Made by a program: the position numbers and the translations under genes. A stretch of DNA of 64,000 nucleotides, from contig QORU01000008.1 of NCBI GenBank assembly GCA_003574785.1, positions 186,001 to 250,000 of the forward strand. Direction: 5' to 3'. The DNA is from Taklimakanibacter deserti (GTDB taxonomy: Bacteria; Pseudomonadota; Alphaproteobacteria; Rhizobiales; Aestuariivirgaceae). The notes under the pieces are model-generated. The model ran no database searches, was not told the origin of the DNA, and worked only from the letters and a program-made list of their open reading frames with translations. Of the stretch, positions 32,321 through 44,239 are shown in pieces. Each line of letters begins with the position of its first letter. Within the stretch, counting starts at the first letter, position 1.

Positions 32321-32971
32321 TCAACTAACGCCGAGCAGCTCGCCGAAGATCTGCTCGAGCGACGGTGTCGTGCTCCGCCGTCTTTTCGTTCGCTTGCGGC
32401 CGGTGCCGAAATAGCTGGAAGTGCTGCGCCGGCGCCGCCGATTCGGCATGATCTGGCGTGTAGCACCTTGCACCGCACCCTTTATGACAGCCTCCACGAT
32501 GGTCGAAATAATGCCGCCTTGCTCTTCTCCCCCGCCCGCGGCCTGTTGCGCCCCGACGAGGCCGAGAGGCTGGTTGTAGCTGCGCGCCAGGGCGGCGAGG
32601 ACGGCGCTCGCCCCGATGGCGGCGAGCCGCTGCGTCGGGGTGTCGTCGGGCCGGATGGCGAGCGCCTTTTGCGCCGCCGCGGCCGATCCATAGATATCTG
32701 CGAGCACCGCCGTGCCGTCGCTCACGAGCTCGGGGTCGTCCATCAGGCTTTCATCGTCGAGGAAGGCATCGCCGTTACCGTCCTCGATGAGGTCGAGAAG
32801 GCCTTCGAAGGCTTGCGGCTCCCCGGCGCGCTTGCGCAACTGCAGCACGATGGCGGGCGCCAGCACGCTCAGGCTGCGCTCGGCGGTCGCCGCATCGACG
32901 CCCGCCGAGCGCCCGGCATTGGCGAAGAACTCGCCGTTCTGGGCGCTGCGCAGAATGTCCATCACCGCCAT
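32321..32971 (-). CDS. Second DUF937 protein
   Basis: The 216-residue protein starts MAVMDILRSAQNGEFFANAG and has VDAATAERSLSVLAPAIVLQ, LEGLLDLIEDGNGD-like and LADIYGSAAAAQKALAIRPD segments, the DUF937 pattern. The C-terminus is strongly basic (NRRRRRSTSS, GRKRTKRRRS), suggesting contact with nucleic acid or acidic surfaces. The start lies one base from the MATE stop; 32962 is an alternative start. Same family as the next gene downstream, so this is a tandem pair that has diverged. Function unknown. Confidence 0.75.
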   Translation of the reverse strand: MAVMDILRSAQNGEFFANAGRSAGVDAATAERSLSVLAPAIVLQLRKRAGEPQAFEGLLDLIEDGNGDAFLDDESLMDDPELVSDGTAVLADIYGSAAAAQKALAIRPDDTPTQRLAAIGASAVLAALARSYNQPLGLVGAQQAAGGGEEQGGIISTIVEAVIKGAVQGATRQIMPNRRRRRSTSSYFGTGRKRTKRRRSTTPSLEQIFGELLGVS

Positions 32972-32972
32972 C

Positions 32973-34319
32973 TCAGGCCGCCTGCTGTTCGACTTTGGCC
33001 ACGATCCTATAGGCCCAGGCAACGGAGGCAACACCGAAGATGACCGAGCCCAGCGCCATGCCCGCCATGACGCCTTCCGGCCCCGCAATATGGGCGCCAT
33101 AGATGGCGAAGGGGATGGTGCCGAGCGTGGCCTTGCCCCAGTTGAACAGCGTCGAGATATTGGGGTGGCCGAGATTGTTGAAGGCGGCCGAGGAGACGAA
33201 TTGCGCGCCGGCGAAGGCCCAGCTCCCGGCGATGAAGCTGCAGAAGAACAGGACGAGATCGGTCGTGCGGCCGGTGGCGCTGAACAGCGCCGCGATCTCG
33301 TGGCGAAAAAGGAACAAGAGAAGCGACGTCATGAGTGTGTAGAGGGTGGCGAAGATGAGGCCGTCGGTCAGCGTGCGGCGTACCCGGCCATAGGCGCCGG
33401 CGCCGAAATTCTGGCCGATGATCGGGCCGACCGAGCCCGACAGCGAGAAGATGATGCCGAAGGCGACCGGCACGATGCGCCCGACGATGGCGGCTGCGGC
33501 GACGACCTCATTGCCGAACTGGGCGACGGCGCGGGTCGCATAAGCGTTGGCGAAGGGCATGGCGAGCTGAGTGAGCATGGCGGGGGCGGCGATCTCGGTG
33601 ATCTCGCGCATGTCGGCCCTGAGCCTGGCCCAGCTCGGGGGCGCGAAGAATCCGTGCACGCGCTGGACGCCGTGGAAGCCGATGGCGAGCGAGCCGAGAT
33701 CGGCAAGCACGCCCGCCAGGGCGGCGCCCTGGATGCCCCAGCCCAGGCCGAAGATGAAGATGGGATCGAGTATGGCGATGATGATGGCGACGATCAGCGT
33801 CACATACATGGCCCGCCTCGCATCGCCCAAGCCCCGCAAGGCGAAGGAGCAGGCGACGGCGCCGGCAAGCAGCACGAAGCCGGGCGAGGCGATCCAGATG
33901 AACTGCTTGGCGAGGTGAAGCGCCTCGCCCTGGGCGCCGAGAAGCCGCAACAGCCAATCCGAGGTCAGGGCGATGATGAGCGAATAGATAGCCGACAGGA
34001 TGCACGAATACATGAAGCAGCTGGTGGCGAATTCGCGCGCCCGCTCCGGTCTTCTGGCGCCCAGGTTGCGGGCGACGAGGACCGAGGTCGCGATGCCGGT
34101 GCCGATGCATAAAGAGAGATTGGTGAAGACGATGGTGCCGGCATAGCCGATCGCCGCGGTGATCTCGGTCTTGCCGAGAAGGCTCAGATAGAAGAGGTCG
34201 GCCAGATCGACGAGGAACATCGACATGAGGCCGATCGCGCCGGTGAAGGTCATGACCACGACATGACGCATGGTCGAGCCCTCAACGAAGCGGGCTTCGC
34301 GCGTTGGTGCTGAATTCAT
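32973..34319 (-). CDS. MATE-family efflux transporter
   Basis: The 448-residue inner-membrane protein has about 12 predicted membrane segments in two halves, starting MTFTGAIGLMSMFLVDLADL and with GTGIATSVLVARNLGARRPE (first half) and GPIIGQNFGAGAYGRVRRTL (second half), the repeated family signature. MATE proteins export cationic compounds or drugs in exchange for Na+ or H+. Overlaps the HAD gene stop by 4 bases; two DUF937 genes follow directly. Confidence 0.9.
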   Translation of the reverse strand: MNSAPTREARFVEGSTMRHVVVMTFTGAIGLMSMFLVDLADLFYLSLLGKTEITAAIGYAGTIVFTNLSLCIGTGIATSVLVARNLGARRPERAREFATSCFMYSCILSAIYSLIIALTSDWLLRLLGAQGEALHLAKQFIWIASPGFVLLAGAVACSFALRGLGDARRAMYVTLIVAIIIAILDPIFIFGLGWGIQGAALAGVLADLGSLAIGFHGVQRVHGFFAPPSWARLRADMREITEIAAPAMLTQLAMPFANAYATRAVAQFGNEVVAAAAIVGRIVPVAFGIIFSLSGSVGPIIGQNFGAGAYGRVRRTLTDGLIFATLYTLMTSLLLFLFRHEIAALFSATGRTTDLVLFFCSFIAGSWAFAGAQFVSSAAFNNLGHPNISTLFNWGKATLGTIPFAIYGAHIAGPEGVMAGMALGSVIFGVASVAWAYRIVAKVEQQAA

Positions 34320-34933
34320 GAGGGGATCAGTTGCCGTTCGAGGATTTCCCGGCGCAGTTGCGCTTCCGATACGAAATGGTGAGTCTCGAGCCCGGCGATA
34401 CGGGCGCCGTCGACATTGGACTTCTTGTCGTCGGTGAACCAGGCCTGGGCGGGCTCGAGGCCGAGACGGGCGATGAGTCGCCGGTAGCTTTCAGGGTCGG
34501 GCTTCTTGGTCCGGAACTCGTAGGAGAAGTAGCAGGCCTCGCCGAATATCGCCGCCGCGTCGGGGAAGACCTCACCAAGTCCTTCTTTCATGAGCGGTCC
34601 GTTGTTGGTGAACAGCGCCACGCGTCCATGCGCGGCCACTTCGCGGATGAGGCCGAGCATGCCGGGCCAGGGGGCGATCGCGGCGCGCCGGGCTTCGATC
34701 CATTGCGCGCGGTCGATCGGGTGGCCGAGACGCCGGCTGAATTCGGCGAGATATTCCTCGGCCGTCGGGTACTGTCCGGCGTCTGCGGCATCCTCGAAAC
34801 CCGAATCCCACAGCGCGGCGCGGATGTCGCGCGGCATCTTGCCGGAAATCCGCGACAGGACTCTGAGCCTCTTGCCGAGGTCATAGCGGCAGAGGACGTC
34901 GTCGAGGTCGAATATGGCGATTTCAATGGCCAT
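34316..34933 (-). CDS. HAD-superfamily hydrolase (haloacid dehalogenase-like phosphatase)
   Basis: The 205-residue cytosolic protein has motif I IAIFDLDDVLCRYD (DxDxV pattern, nucleophile Asp about residue 9), a helical cap with DSGFEDAADAG, motif II LFTNNGP, motif III KKPDPESYRRLI and motif IV FTDDKKSNVDGARIAG. This is the YihX-like subgroup, phosphatases of sugar phosphates. ATG 34933 gives the family-like N-terminus; the reading frame upstream is not conserved-looking. First gene of the leftward run, divergent from the class V aminotransferase. Confidence 0.85.
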   Translation of the reverse strand: MAIEIAIFDLDDVLCRYDLGKRLRVLSRISGKMPRDIRAALWDSGFEDAADAGQYPTAEEYLAEFSRRLGHPIDRAQWIEARRAAIAPWPGMLGLIREVAAHGRVALFTNNGPLMKEGLGEVFPDAAAIFGEACYFSYEFRTKKPDPESYRRLIARLGLEPAQAWFTDDKKSNVDGARIAGLETHHFVSEAQLRREILERQLIPS

Positions 34934-35051
34934 GCTGGCGGCCGTCCAAGCTGATTCTGGTCCTGCCGTGAATGCTCCTACGCCGTCATTTTGACAAGTC
35001 ATTGGCCGCTCGCTAGTTCGAACGCCTCCAATCCCGGGAAGAAAGCAAATC

Positions 35052-36230
35052 ATGGATCTGAAGAAGATCAGGGCTGATACACCCGCCGTGGCGCGGCGCG
35101 CTTATCTGCACAATGCCGGGGCGGCGCTGATGCCGCGCCCGGTGGTCGCGGCGATCAAGGATCACATCGACCTCGAGGCGGAAATCGGCGGCTATGCCGC
35201 CGCAGGGCGCGAAAGCGCACGCTGCGAGGCCGTCTATGATTCCGTAGCGCGCCTCCTCAATGCGGCGCCTGAAGAGATAGCGCTGGTCGAGAATGCGACC
35301 GTCGCCTGGCAAATGGCCTTCTATTCGCTCGACTTCGCGCAAGGCGACCGCATCCTGACCGCCGAAGCCGAATATGCCGCCAATTACGTGGCTTTCCTGC
35401 AAATGGCGAAACGCAAAGGCGTGGTGATCGACGTCGTGCCGAGCGATGCGACGGGCGAACTCGACCTGGAAGCGCTCGAGCGCATGATCGACGCCCGTGT
35501 CAAGCTCATCGCGATGACCTGGGTCCCGACCAATGGCGGCCTCACCAATCCCGCCGCCGCCATCGGACGCATCGCCAGGGCGCATGGCATTCTCTACCTG
35601 CTCGATGCCTGCCAGGCGCTCGGCCAGATGCCGGCCGATGTCGAAGCGCTCGGTTGCGACATGCTCTCGGGGACGGGACGCAAATTCCTGCGCGGTCCGC
35701 GCGGCACCGGCTTCCTCTATGTGCGCAAGAGCCTGCTCGGGAGGCTCGAGCCGCCGATGATCGACCACTATGCGGCACCATGGGTCGCCCGCGACCGCTA
35801 TGAGCTTCGCCCCGATGCGCGCCGCTTCGAGAATTGGGAGAACAACTACGCCGCGCGCCTCGGCCTCGGCGCGGCGATCGATTATGCGCTGGCCCTGGGC
35901 CTCGGCGAGATCGAAAAGCGCTGCCAAGGGCTCTCGGCCCGTTTGCGGGCCGGGCTCGAGGCCATCGATGGCTTAAGTGTGCTCGATCTCGGGCGCAGCC
36001 CCTCTGCCATTGTGAGCTTCACCATCGATGGCATCGACGCCCGCGAGGTGGTGAGGAAGGCCGCCGAGGCGGGGATCACTATTGGCGCCTCCGATCCGGC
36101 CAGCACGCGGATCGACGCCGAGAACCGCCGTCTGTCCGCCATCGTCCGTGCTTCCCCGCATTATTACAACACCGAGCAGGAGGTCGACCGGCTGGTCGAA
36201 CTTAGTATGAAGCTGAGGAAGAGCGTTTAG
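35052..36230 (+). CDS. Class V aminotransferase (cysteine desulfurase / isopenicillin N epimerase-like)
   Basis: The 392-residue PLP protein has YLHNAGAALMPRPVVAAIKD at the N-terminus, ALVENATVAWQMAFYSLDF, the PLP-Asp region LYLLDACQALGQMPADVEAL and the Schiff-base lysine in LSGTGRKFLRGPRGTGFLYV. It belongs to the class V family that includes Sufs/CsdA desulfurases and epimerases. The Cys loop typical of desulfurases is not evident, so an aminotransferase or lyase acting on another amino acid is equally likely. Its stop is one base from the convergent tldD stop. Confidence 0.8.
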   Translation: MDLKKIRADTPAVARRAYLHNAGAALMPRPVVAAIKDHIDLEAEIGGYAAAGRESARCEAVYDSVARLLNAAPEEIALVENATVAWQMAFYSLDFAQGDRILTAEAEYAANYVAFLQMAKRKGVVIDVVPSDATGELDLEALERMIDARVKLIAMTWVPTNGGLTNPAAAIGRIARAHGILYLLDACQALGQMPADVEALGCDMLSGTGRKFLRGPRGTGFLYVRKSLLGRLEPPMIDHYAAPWVARDRYELRPDARRFENWENNYAARLGLGAAIDYALALGLGEIEKRCQGLSARLRAGLEAIDGLSVLDLGRSPSAIVSFTIDGIDAREVVRKAAEAGITIGASDPASTRIDAENRRLSAIVRASPHYYNTEQEVDRLVELSMKLRKSV

Positions 36231-36231
36231 T

Positions 36232-37644
36232 TCAGGCGGCCGTGCCGCCGACGGTGATCTGGTCGAGCCTGAGGCTCGGCTGGCCGACGCAGACCGGCAC
36301 ACCCTGGCCCTGCTTGCCGCAGGTGCCGATGCCGGGATCGAGCGCCATATCGTTGCCGACCATGGAGATGCGCTTCAGCGCATCCGCACCATTGCCGATG
36401 ATCGTCGCACCCTTGACCGGCATGGTGGGGCGGCCGTTCTCGATGAGATAGGCCTCGGTGCAGGAGAACACGAATTTGCCCGAGGTGATGTCGACCTGGC
36501 CGCCGCCGAAGGACTTGGCGTAGAGGCCGCGTTTCACCGAGGCCAGGATCTCATCCGGATGCTTGTCGCCGTTGAGCATGTAGGTGTTCGTCATGCGCGG
36601 CATGGGGGAATGGGCGAAAGACTGACGGCGGCCATTGCCGGTAGGCTTCATGCCCATGAGCCTCGCATTGAGCCGGTCCTGCATGTAGCCGACGAGGATG
36701 CCGTCCTCGATCAGCGTCGTCGAGGAGGAGGGCGTTCCTTCATCATCGATCGCCAGCGACCCGCGCGCGCCGAGCACCGTCCCGTCATCGACGACGGTGA
36801 TGCCGGGTGCGGCGATCCGCTCGCCCATCAAGCCGGAAAAGGCGCTGGTCCTCTTGCGGTTGAAATCGCCTTCCAGGCCATGGCCGATGGCCTCATGGAG
36901 CAGGATGCCGGGCCAGCCGGGGCCGAGCACCACATCCATCTCGCCCGCGGGTGCCGGCCTTGCTTCGAGACCGACCAGCGACTGGCGCACCGCCTCCCTG
37001 ACGGCGTCCTGCCATTTCTGCTCGCTGAGATAATCGCCATAGAGGCCGCGCCCGCCGAAACCGTAGGTGCCGCTGGCGCGCTCACTTCCGTCCGATGCCA
37101 TCACCGTCACCGAGAAGCGCACCAGGGGCCGGCTGTCGCGATAGGCCTCAGCCCCGGCGCGCAGGATCTCGATCTCCTGCCAGTCGCCGGAAAGCGAGAT
37201 CGTCACTTGCTGGATGCGCGGGTCGAGCTTGCGGGCGAAATCGTCGACCCGCTGCAACAACGCCACCTTGTCGGCGAAGGCGAAATGGTCGGAAGGGTTC
37301 TGCGCCACATAGAGCTGGCGGTTGGTGCGCGACGGTGCCGCCCAGATGCCGGAGGAGGAGCCCGAAATGATGGTGCGGCAGATGTCGCTCGCCCGCTTCA
37401 TGGCGGCGGCCGAGACCTCTGTCGAATGCGAATAGCCCTGCGTCTCGCCGCTGACCACGCGCAGGCCGAAGCCTTGCGCCTCATCGAAGCTCGCCGATTT
37501 GAGCCGGCCGTCGTCGAACACCGCCTGCTCGGTGAGGCGTTGCTCGACGAAGAGCTCGCCGTCATCGGCGCCCTGAAGTGCCGAATCGAGGATATGCGCG
37601 GCTTCGCTCCGCGAGACTTGAGCTTTTTCGAGGAGCGAGATCAT
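36232..37644 (-). CDS. tldD: Metalloprotease TldD
   Basis: The 470-residue zinc-protease subunit of TldD-TldE carries the HExxxH site in GILLHEAIGHGLEGDFNRKR, followed by PGITVVDDGTVLGARGSLAI, GTPSSSTTLIEDGILVGYMQ, and the C-terminal GGQVDITSGKFVFSCTEAY. It degrades unfolded peptides with PmbA (22958-24295 in this window) and in some bacteria matures ribosomally made peptides. ATG 37644 gives the family-typical start (MISLLEKAQVSRSEAAHILD). Thirteen bases after ialB, so probably co-transcribed with it. Confidence 0.95.
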   Translation of the reverse strand: MISLLEKAQVSRSEAAHILDSALQGADDGELFVEQRLTEQAVFDDGRLKSASFDEAQGFGLRVVSGETQGYSHSTEVSAAAMKRASDICRTIISGSSSGIWAAPSRTNRQLYVAQNPSDHFAFADKVALLQRVDDFARKLDPRIQQVTISLSGDWQEIEILRAGAEAYRDSRPLVRFSVTVMASDGSERASGTYGFGGRGLYGDYLSEQKWQDAVREAVRQSLVGLEARPAPAGEMDVVLGPGWPGILLHEAIGHGLEGDFNRKRTSAFSGLMGERIAAPGITVVDDGTVLGARGSLAIDDEGTPSSSTTLIEDGILVGYMQDRLNARLMGMKPTGNGRRQSFAHSPMPRMTNTYMLNGDKHPDEILASVKRGLYAKSFGGGQVDITSGKFVFSCTEAYLIENGRPTMPVKGATIIGNGADALKRISMVGNDMALDPGIGTCGKQGQGVPVCVGQPSLRLDQITVGGTAA

Positions 37645-37657
37645 ATGGGGAGTTCGT

Positions 37658-38311
37658 TCAGAGCTTGCCGAGGGCCGTAAAGGCGGCGGCAAAGCCGTTG
37701 AGCGAGATCTTGATCGGCATGCCGAGGCCCGGCGCCTCATAGATGATGAAATTCGCGGCCGTGCCTTTCCTGAACTTGTCGAGCGTCTGGTTGCCGGCCT
37801 CGCCGAAGGCCACGCAGATCTGCGGCAGGCAGCGCATGAAGGGGATGCGGCCGACCGCGCCACCGTCGACTTCGAGCGCGACACCTGTAGGCAGATAGAC
37901 GCCGATCGGGGCAAGGATGCGCATCATCGTGACGTCCTTGCCATTCTGCTTGCCGCGCACGAAGACGGTGGTGAGGCCGAGCTTGGCGTTCTTGTCGCTG
38001 CGCGCCGACTGCACCATGGCGCATTGCTTCTCGATCTGCGCCTGTCCTTCCGCATTGGCCTTGCCGGGTGCCGACTCGCACTGGATCTTCCAGTCGCCAT
38101 GGGTGGCGATGACCTCAGGCGCCGGTCCCTGCTGCGTGCGGGGGCCGGGCTGGCCTTGCTGACCCTGCTTGTTCTGGGCCTGCGGATTGCGCGGGCCGAA
38201 ATTGTTCTTCTGCGGCGCCTGGGCATCCTGGGCCAGTGCCGGGGTGACGGCCAGGAGGGTGGCCACCGTCAAAGCGGCCCAACGCAGCGATTGTTTGGAA
38301 AAGATTGGCAC
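37658..38311 (-). CDS. Invasion-associated locus B (IalB) family protein
   Basis: The 217-residue exported protein has a signal peptide (SLRWAALTVATLLAVTPALA), a Gln/Pro/Asn-rich linker (residues about 28-65) and the IalB domain (THGDWKIQCES, KQCAMVQSARSDKN, GVYLPTGVALEVDGG, PFMRCLPQICVAFGEA, with four Cys). First described as an invasion factor in Bartonella, but common in harmless Hyphomicrobiales. GTG 38311 is used as start because GAGGA lies eight bases before it and it opens the signal peptide. The 273-base gap to coxB holds promoters only. Confidence 0.85.
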   Translation of the reverse strand: MPIFSKQSLRWAALTVATLLAVTPALAQDAQAPQKNNFGPRNPQAQNKQGQQGQPGPRTQQGPAPEVIATHGDWKIQCESAPGKANAEGQAQIEKQCAMVQSARSDKNAKLGLTTVFVRGKQNGKDVTMMRILAPIGVYLPTGVALEVDGGAVGRIPFMRCLPQICVAFGEAGNQTLDKFRKGTAANFIIYEAPGLGMPIKISLNGFAAAFTALGKL

Positions 38312-38584
38312 GGGGCTATCCTCGTATGTCTCGATTCGCGGGGCGGCTCTTAGCGCTCTCCAGGCTCTTAGACAATCATGAAAGTACCGCCGGCGCGCGT
38401 TTGTTCGCAAAAAATGAGGCGGAATTCCGGTTGCGGTAAAGGCCTTGAGCGCAATGACGTTTTGCCGCGCCCGGCTTGGTTGCGGCGGCTTGGCGAATGT
38501 GGTTCACAATTGGTTCCGGATCGCTGAAAGGCAGGTCTTCGCTTGGTGTTGGGCGAAGCAATAAGACATAGGAAAGAGGCGGGA

Positions 38585-41162
<2,578 letters not shown>

Positions 41163-41212
41163 TTTGAGGCGAGGCCGCCATCGAGGCGGCTTCGCTCTAT
41201 TGAAAGACGAGC

Positions 41213-42163
41213 ATGAGCGACATTCACGCCGATATCTCCGACCGCAGCGCCGCCGCCTTGGGCGGTGAGGGTTCGGTCGGTGATTACTGGACCTTGCTCA
41301 AGCCCAGGGTAATGTCGCTCGTCATCTTCACGGCCCTTTCGGGGCTCGTCGCCGCGTCGAGCGACATCCATCCTTGGCTCGCTCTGGTGGCGCTGCTCGC
41401 GATTGCGGTTGGCGCCGGCGCCTCGGGCGCGCTCAACATGTGGTATGACGCCGATATCGACGCCTTGATGGCGCGCACCGCCAACCGGCCGGTGCCGCGC
41501 GGCGCCATTCTGCCGGGCGAAGCCTTGGGCTTCGGCCTCGCTCTGGCGGTCGGCTCGGTCGTGGTTCTGGGCCTCCTCGTCAATATCGTGGCGGCAGCGC
41601 TTCTCGCCTTCACCATCTTCTTCTATGTCGTGATCTACACGATGTGGCTCAAGCGCTCGACACCGCAGAACATCGTCATCGGCGGGGCCGCCGGCGCCTT
41701 TCCGCCGATGATCGGCTGGGCCGCGGCGACGGGCTCGATCACGCTCGCCTCGATCGCGCTCTTCCTCATCATCTTCATCTGGACGCCGCCGCATTTCTGG
41801 GCCCTGGCGCTGTTCCGCGAGAACGACTATGCGCGCGCCAATGTGCCGATGCTGCCCAATGTCGCCGGCGCCAGCGAGACCCGCAGGCAGATCCTGCTCT
41901 ATAGCCTCATCCTGGTGCCCGTCACGTTCCTGCCGTCTCTCCTCGGCACCACGGGGCTGCTCTACACGATCGTGACGGCGCTCCTGGGCGCAGCGTTCCT
42001 CTGGCATGCGGTCGACGTGTACCGCTTGCGCGAGGGCGAAGCGGCGCGTCGCGCCTGCCGGCGGCTCTTCGGTTTCTCCATCCTTTATCTCTTCGCCATC
42101 TTTGCGCTCATCATCGCCGAGCGCATTCTGGGTGTGGCGCCTTTCGCGCCGGTGATCGGATGA
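41213..42163 (+). CDS. ctaB: Protoheme IX farnesyltransferase (haem O synthase)
   Basis: The 316-residue UbiA-superfamily membrane enzyme attaches a farnesyl group to haem b for the oxidase. [20 protein letters not shown], the first Asp-rich motif [20 protein letters not shown], and the second region [20 protein letters not shown] are as expected; nine membrane segments. Its stop overlaps the next small gene by 4 bases (ATGA). Confidence 0.95.
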   Translation: MSDIHADISDRSAAALGGEGSVGDYWTLLKPRVMSLVIFTALSGLVAASSDIHPWLALVALLAIAVGAGASGALNMWYDADIDALMARTANRPVPRGAILPGEALGFGLALAVGSVVVLGLLVNIVAAALLAFTIFFYVVIYTMWLKRSTPQNIVIGGAAGAFPPMIGWAAATGSITLASIALFLIIFIWTPPHFWALALFRENDYARANVPMLPNVAGASETRRQILLYSLILVPVTFLPSLLGTTGLLYTIVTALLGAAFLWHAVDVYRLREGEAARRACRRLFGFSILYLFAIFALIIAERILGVAPFAPVIG

Positions 42164-42321
42164 GCCACGTGATGGACCAGAAACCGTTTTCGCCCGAGGA
42201 CATGCGCCGCCGCCGCAAGCGATCCATCGCTCTGGCGCTGGTGCTCCTCGGTCTCGTGGTTCTGTTCTTCGTGACCACCATCGTCAGGCTGGGCGGTGAT
42301 GTCGCCACGAGGTCGTTCTGA
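42160..42321 (+). CDS. coxF: CoxF-like small membrane protein
   Basis: This 53-residue protein begins [20 protein letters not shown], followed by one membrane segment ([20 protein letters not shown], residues about 22-41) and [13 protein letters not shown] small single-span protein at this position between ctaB and ctaG is standard in Hyphomicrobiales cytochrome oxidase operons and is called CoxF; its role in assembly or stability is not settled. Positive N-terminal residues point to an inside N-terminus. The gene overlaps ctaB by 4 bases and lies one base from ctaG. Confidence 0.85.
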   Translation: MSHVMDQKPFSPEDMRRRRKRSIALALVLLGLVVLFFVTTIVRLGGDVATRSF

Positions 42322-42322
42322 C

Positions 42323-42925
42323 ATGCCGCGCCTTCCCGTCACCCCCAATTCGGCCAAAAACCGCAAAGTCGCATTCGTTTCGGCGGCGGTGGTCGCCGGC
42401 ATGATCGGCCTTGCCTATGCCTCCGTGCCGCTCTACCGCATGTTCTGCCAGGTCACCGGCTTCGGCGGCACCACCCAGCGCGCCGAGGCGGCGCCGGAAA
42501 AGACCATCGACCGCCGCATGACCATCCTCTTCGACGCCAACACGGCGGGAAGCCTGCCCTGGACCTTCGAGCCGGTGCAGCGCTCGCTCGAGGTCAAGGT
42601 CGGCGAGGAGAATTTCGCCTATTACCGCGCCACCAACAAATCCACCCATGCCGTCACCGGCAGCGCCGTCTTCAATGTGACGCCGGACACCGCCGGCGCC
42701 TATTTCAACAAGATCCAGTGCTTCTGCTTCACCGAGCAGACGCTGAAGGCGGGCGAGAGCGTCGAGATGCCGGTGTCCTTCTTCGTCGATCCGGCGATCG
42801 CGGAGGATCACGGCCTCGACAAGGTGACCACCATCACGCTGTCTTACACCTTCTATCCGGCCGGCGAGCCCGACACTTTGTCGTCGGCCGAGAAAAAACC
42901 TTCGACTGAAACCAATCTGAACTGA
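42323..42925 (+). CDS. ctaG: Cytochrome c oxidase assembly protein CtaG/Cox11
   Basis: The 200-residue protein has one N-terminal membrane anchor ([20 protein letters not shown]) and a periplasmic immunoglobulin-like domain with the copper-binding motif [10 protein letters not shown]. It delivers Cu(I) to the CuB site of subunit I. Cys in [12 protein letters not shown] next to the membrane is also conserved in the family. Start at 42323 follows coxF by one base. Confidence 0.95.
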   Translation: MPRLPVTPNSAKNRKVAFVSAAVVAGMIGLAYASVPLYRMFCQVTGFGGTTQRAEAAPEKTIDRRMTILFDANTAGSLPWTFEPVQRSLEVKVGEENFAYYRATNKSTHAVTGSAVFNVTPDTAGAYFNKIQCFCFTEQTLKAGESVEMPVSFFVDPAIAEDHGLDKVTTITLSYTFYPAGEPDTLSSAEKKPSTETNLN

Positions 42926-42945
42926 CCGACCGAGGAGCAGGGGCT

Positions 42946-43797
42946 ATGGCCGACGCACACGCAAAGAACCACGACTACCATCTGGTCGATCCAAGCCCAT
43001 GGCCGGCGGTCGGCGCCGCCGGCGCCTTCATTCTCGCTGTCGGCGCGATCATGTGGATGCACGGATCCAACCCCGCCATAGCGCTCATCGGCCTTGCGGG
43101 CGTCCTCTACACCATGTTCATGTGGTGGCGCGATGTGATCAAGGAGAGCCACAAGGGCGACCACACCGATGTCGTGTCGCTGCATCTGCGCTACGGCATG
43201 CTGCTCTTCATCGCCTCCGAGGTCATGTTCTTCGTAGCCTGGTTCTGGGCCTTCTTCGATGCGAGCCTGTTCGCGGGTGATGCTATGCAGCCGTCGCGCT
43301 TCGATGCCACGGCCGGCGTGTGGCCGCCCAAGGGCATCGATGTGTTCGATCCCTGGCACCTGCCGCTCGTCAACACCCTCATCCTTCTGACCTCGGGCAC
43401 GACCGTCACCTGGGCCCACCACGCGCTCCTGAACAACGATCGCAAGGGACTGAGATGGGGCCTCGCCCTCACTGTCGGGCTCGGTCTCCTGTTCACCGCC
43501 GTCCAGGCCTATGAATATGCCCATGCCGCTTTCGCCTTCAATCGCGACAATGGCGGCAACATCTATGGCTCGACCTTCTTCATGGCGACGGGCTTCCATG
43601 GCTTCCACGTGATCGTCGGAACCATCTTCCTGATCGTCTGTCTGTTGCGCGCCCTGCAGGGCCATTTCCGTCCTGAGAAGCATTTCGGCTTCGAGGCGGC
43701 GGCCTGGTATTGGCACTTCGTCGACGTCGTCTGGCTGTTCCTCTTCGCCTGCATCTATGTGTGGGGCTCGGCCGGCGTGCAGTTCGTCGAGCATTGA
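42946..43797 (+). CDS. coxC: Cytochrome c oxidase subunit III
   Basis: The 283-residue membrane protein with seven segments starts [20 protein letters not shown]. Characteristic stretches are [60 protein letters not shown] and the C-terminal [20 protein letters not shown]. It stabilises subunit I and supports proton uptake. GAGGAGCAGGGG precedes the start; 20 bases after ctaG. Confidence 0.97.
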   Translation: MADAHAKNHDYHLVDPSPWPAVGAAGAFILAVGAIMWMHGSNPAIALIGLAGVLYTMFMWWRDVIKESHKGDHTDVVSLHLRYGMLLFIASEVMFFVAWFWAFFDASLFAGDAMQPSRFDATAGVWPPKGIDVFDPWHLPLVNTLILLTSGTTVTWAHHALLNNDRKGLRWGLALTVGLGLLFTAVQAYEYAHAAFAFNRDNGGNIYGSTFFMATGFHGFHVIVGTIFLIVCLLRALQGHFRPEKHFGFEAAAWYWHFVDVVWLFLFACIYVWGSAGVQFVEH

Positions 43798-43809
43798 TTG
43801 TCGCGTATT

Positions 43810-43857
43810 TCCCTCCCCATTGTGGGGAGGGACGGCCCGTAGGGCCGGGGTGGGGGT
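43810..43857. repeat. Two-hairpin GC-rich intergenic repeat after coxC
   Basis: CCCTCCCCATTGTGGGGAGG-G is followed by CGGCCCGTAGGGCCG and GGTGGGGG. Same design as 148-193, 4935-4994 and 5073-5132. It separates coxC from the DUF983 gene inside the oxidase operon; the GTG start of the latter lies 8 bases beyond. Confidence 0.7.
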
Positions 43858-43864
43858 AAGCATT

Positions 43865-44239
43865 GTGACCGAGCCCTATTATCCCGATCTTTCGCCGATC
43901 AAGACCGGCATTGCCGGCAGATGCCCGCGCTGCGGCCGCGGCCGGCTGTTCCAGGGCTATCTCGCGGTGGCGCCGAAGTGCAATGCCTGCGGGCTCTCCT
44001 TCGACTTCGCCGATGCCGGTGACGGGGCCGCCTGGTTCGTGATGCTGTTCACCTGCTTCGTCGGCGTTGGGGCGATCCTCGGCATCGAGGTTGCCTATTC
44101 ACCGCCCTACTGGGCGCATGCGCTCATCGCCATTCCGCTCATCATCCTCATGCCTCTGATCCTGCTGCGCCCGGCGAAGGGCATGCTTCTGTGCCAGCAG
44201 TGGAAGACCAAGGCCGAGGAAGCCCGGCTCCGGCATTGA
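43865..44239 (+). CDS. DUF983 protein
   Basis: The 124-residue protein has an N-terminal zinc-ribbon-like pair, GRCPRCGRGRLFQGYL and CNACGLSFDFADAGDGAAWF, and two membrane segments (about 55-77 and 82-102). DUF983 proteins are a regular member of alphaproteobacterial cytochrome oxidase operons; function unproven, perhaps metal or cofactor handling. The start is a GTG (43865) immediately after a hairpin repeat, and the stop overlaps the SURF1 start by one base. Confidence 0.85.
   Translation: MTEPYYPDLSPIKTGIAGRCPRCGRGRLFQGYLAVAPKCNACGLSFDFADAGDGAAWFVMLFTCFVGVGAILGIEVAYSPPYWAHALIAIPLIILMPLILLRPAKGMLLCQQWKTKAEEARLRH

Noticed and set aside
38312..38584. A small gene in the ialB-coxB gap
   Set aside because: Short frames here show no ribosome sites or protein-like composition; the region reads as a divergent promoter area.
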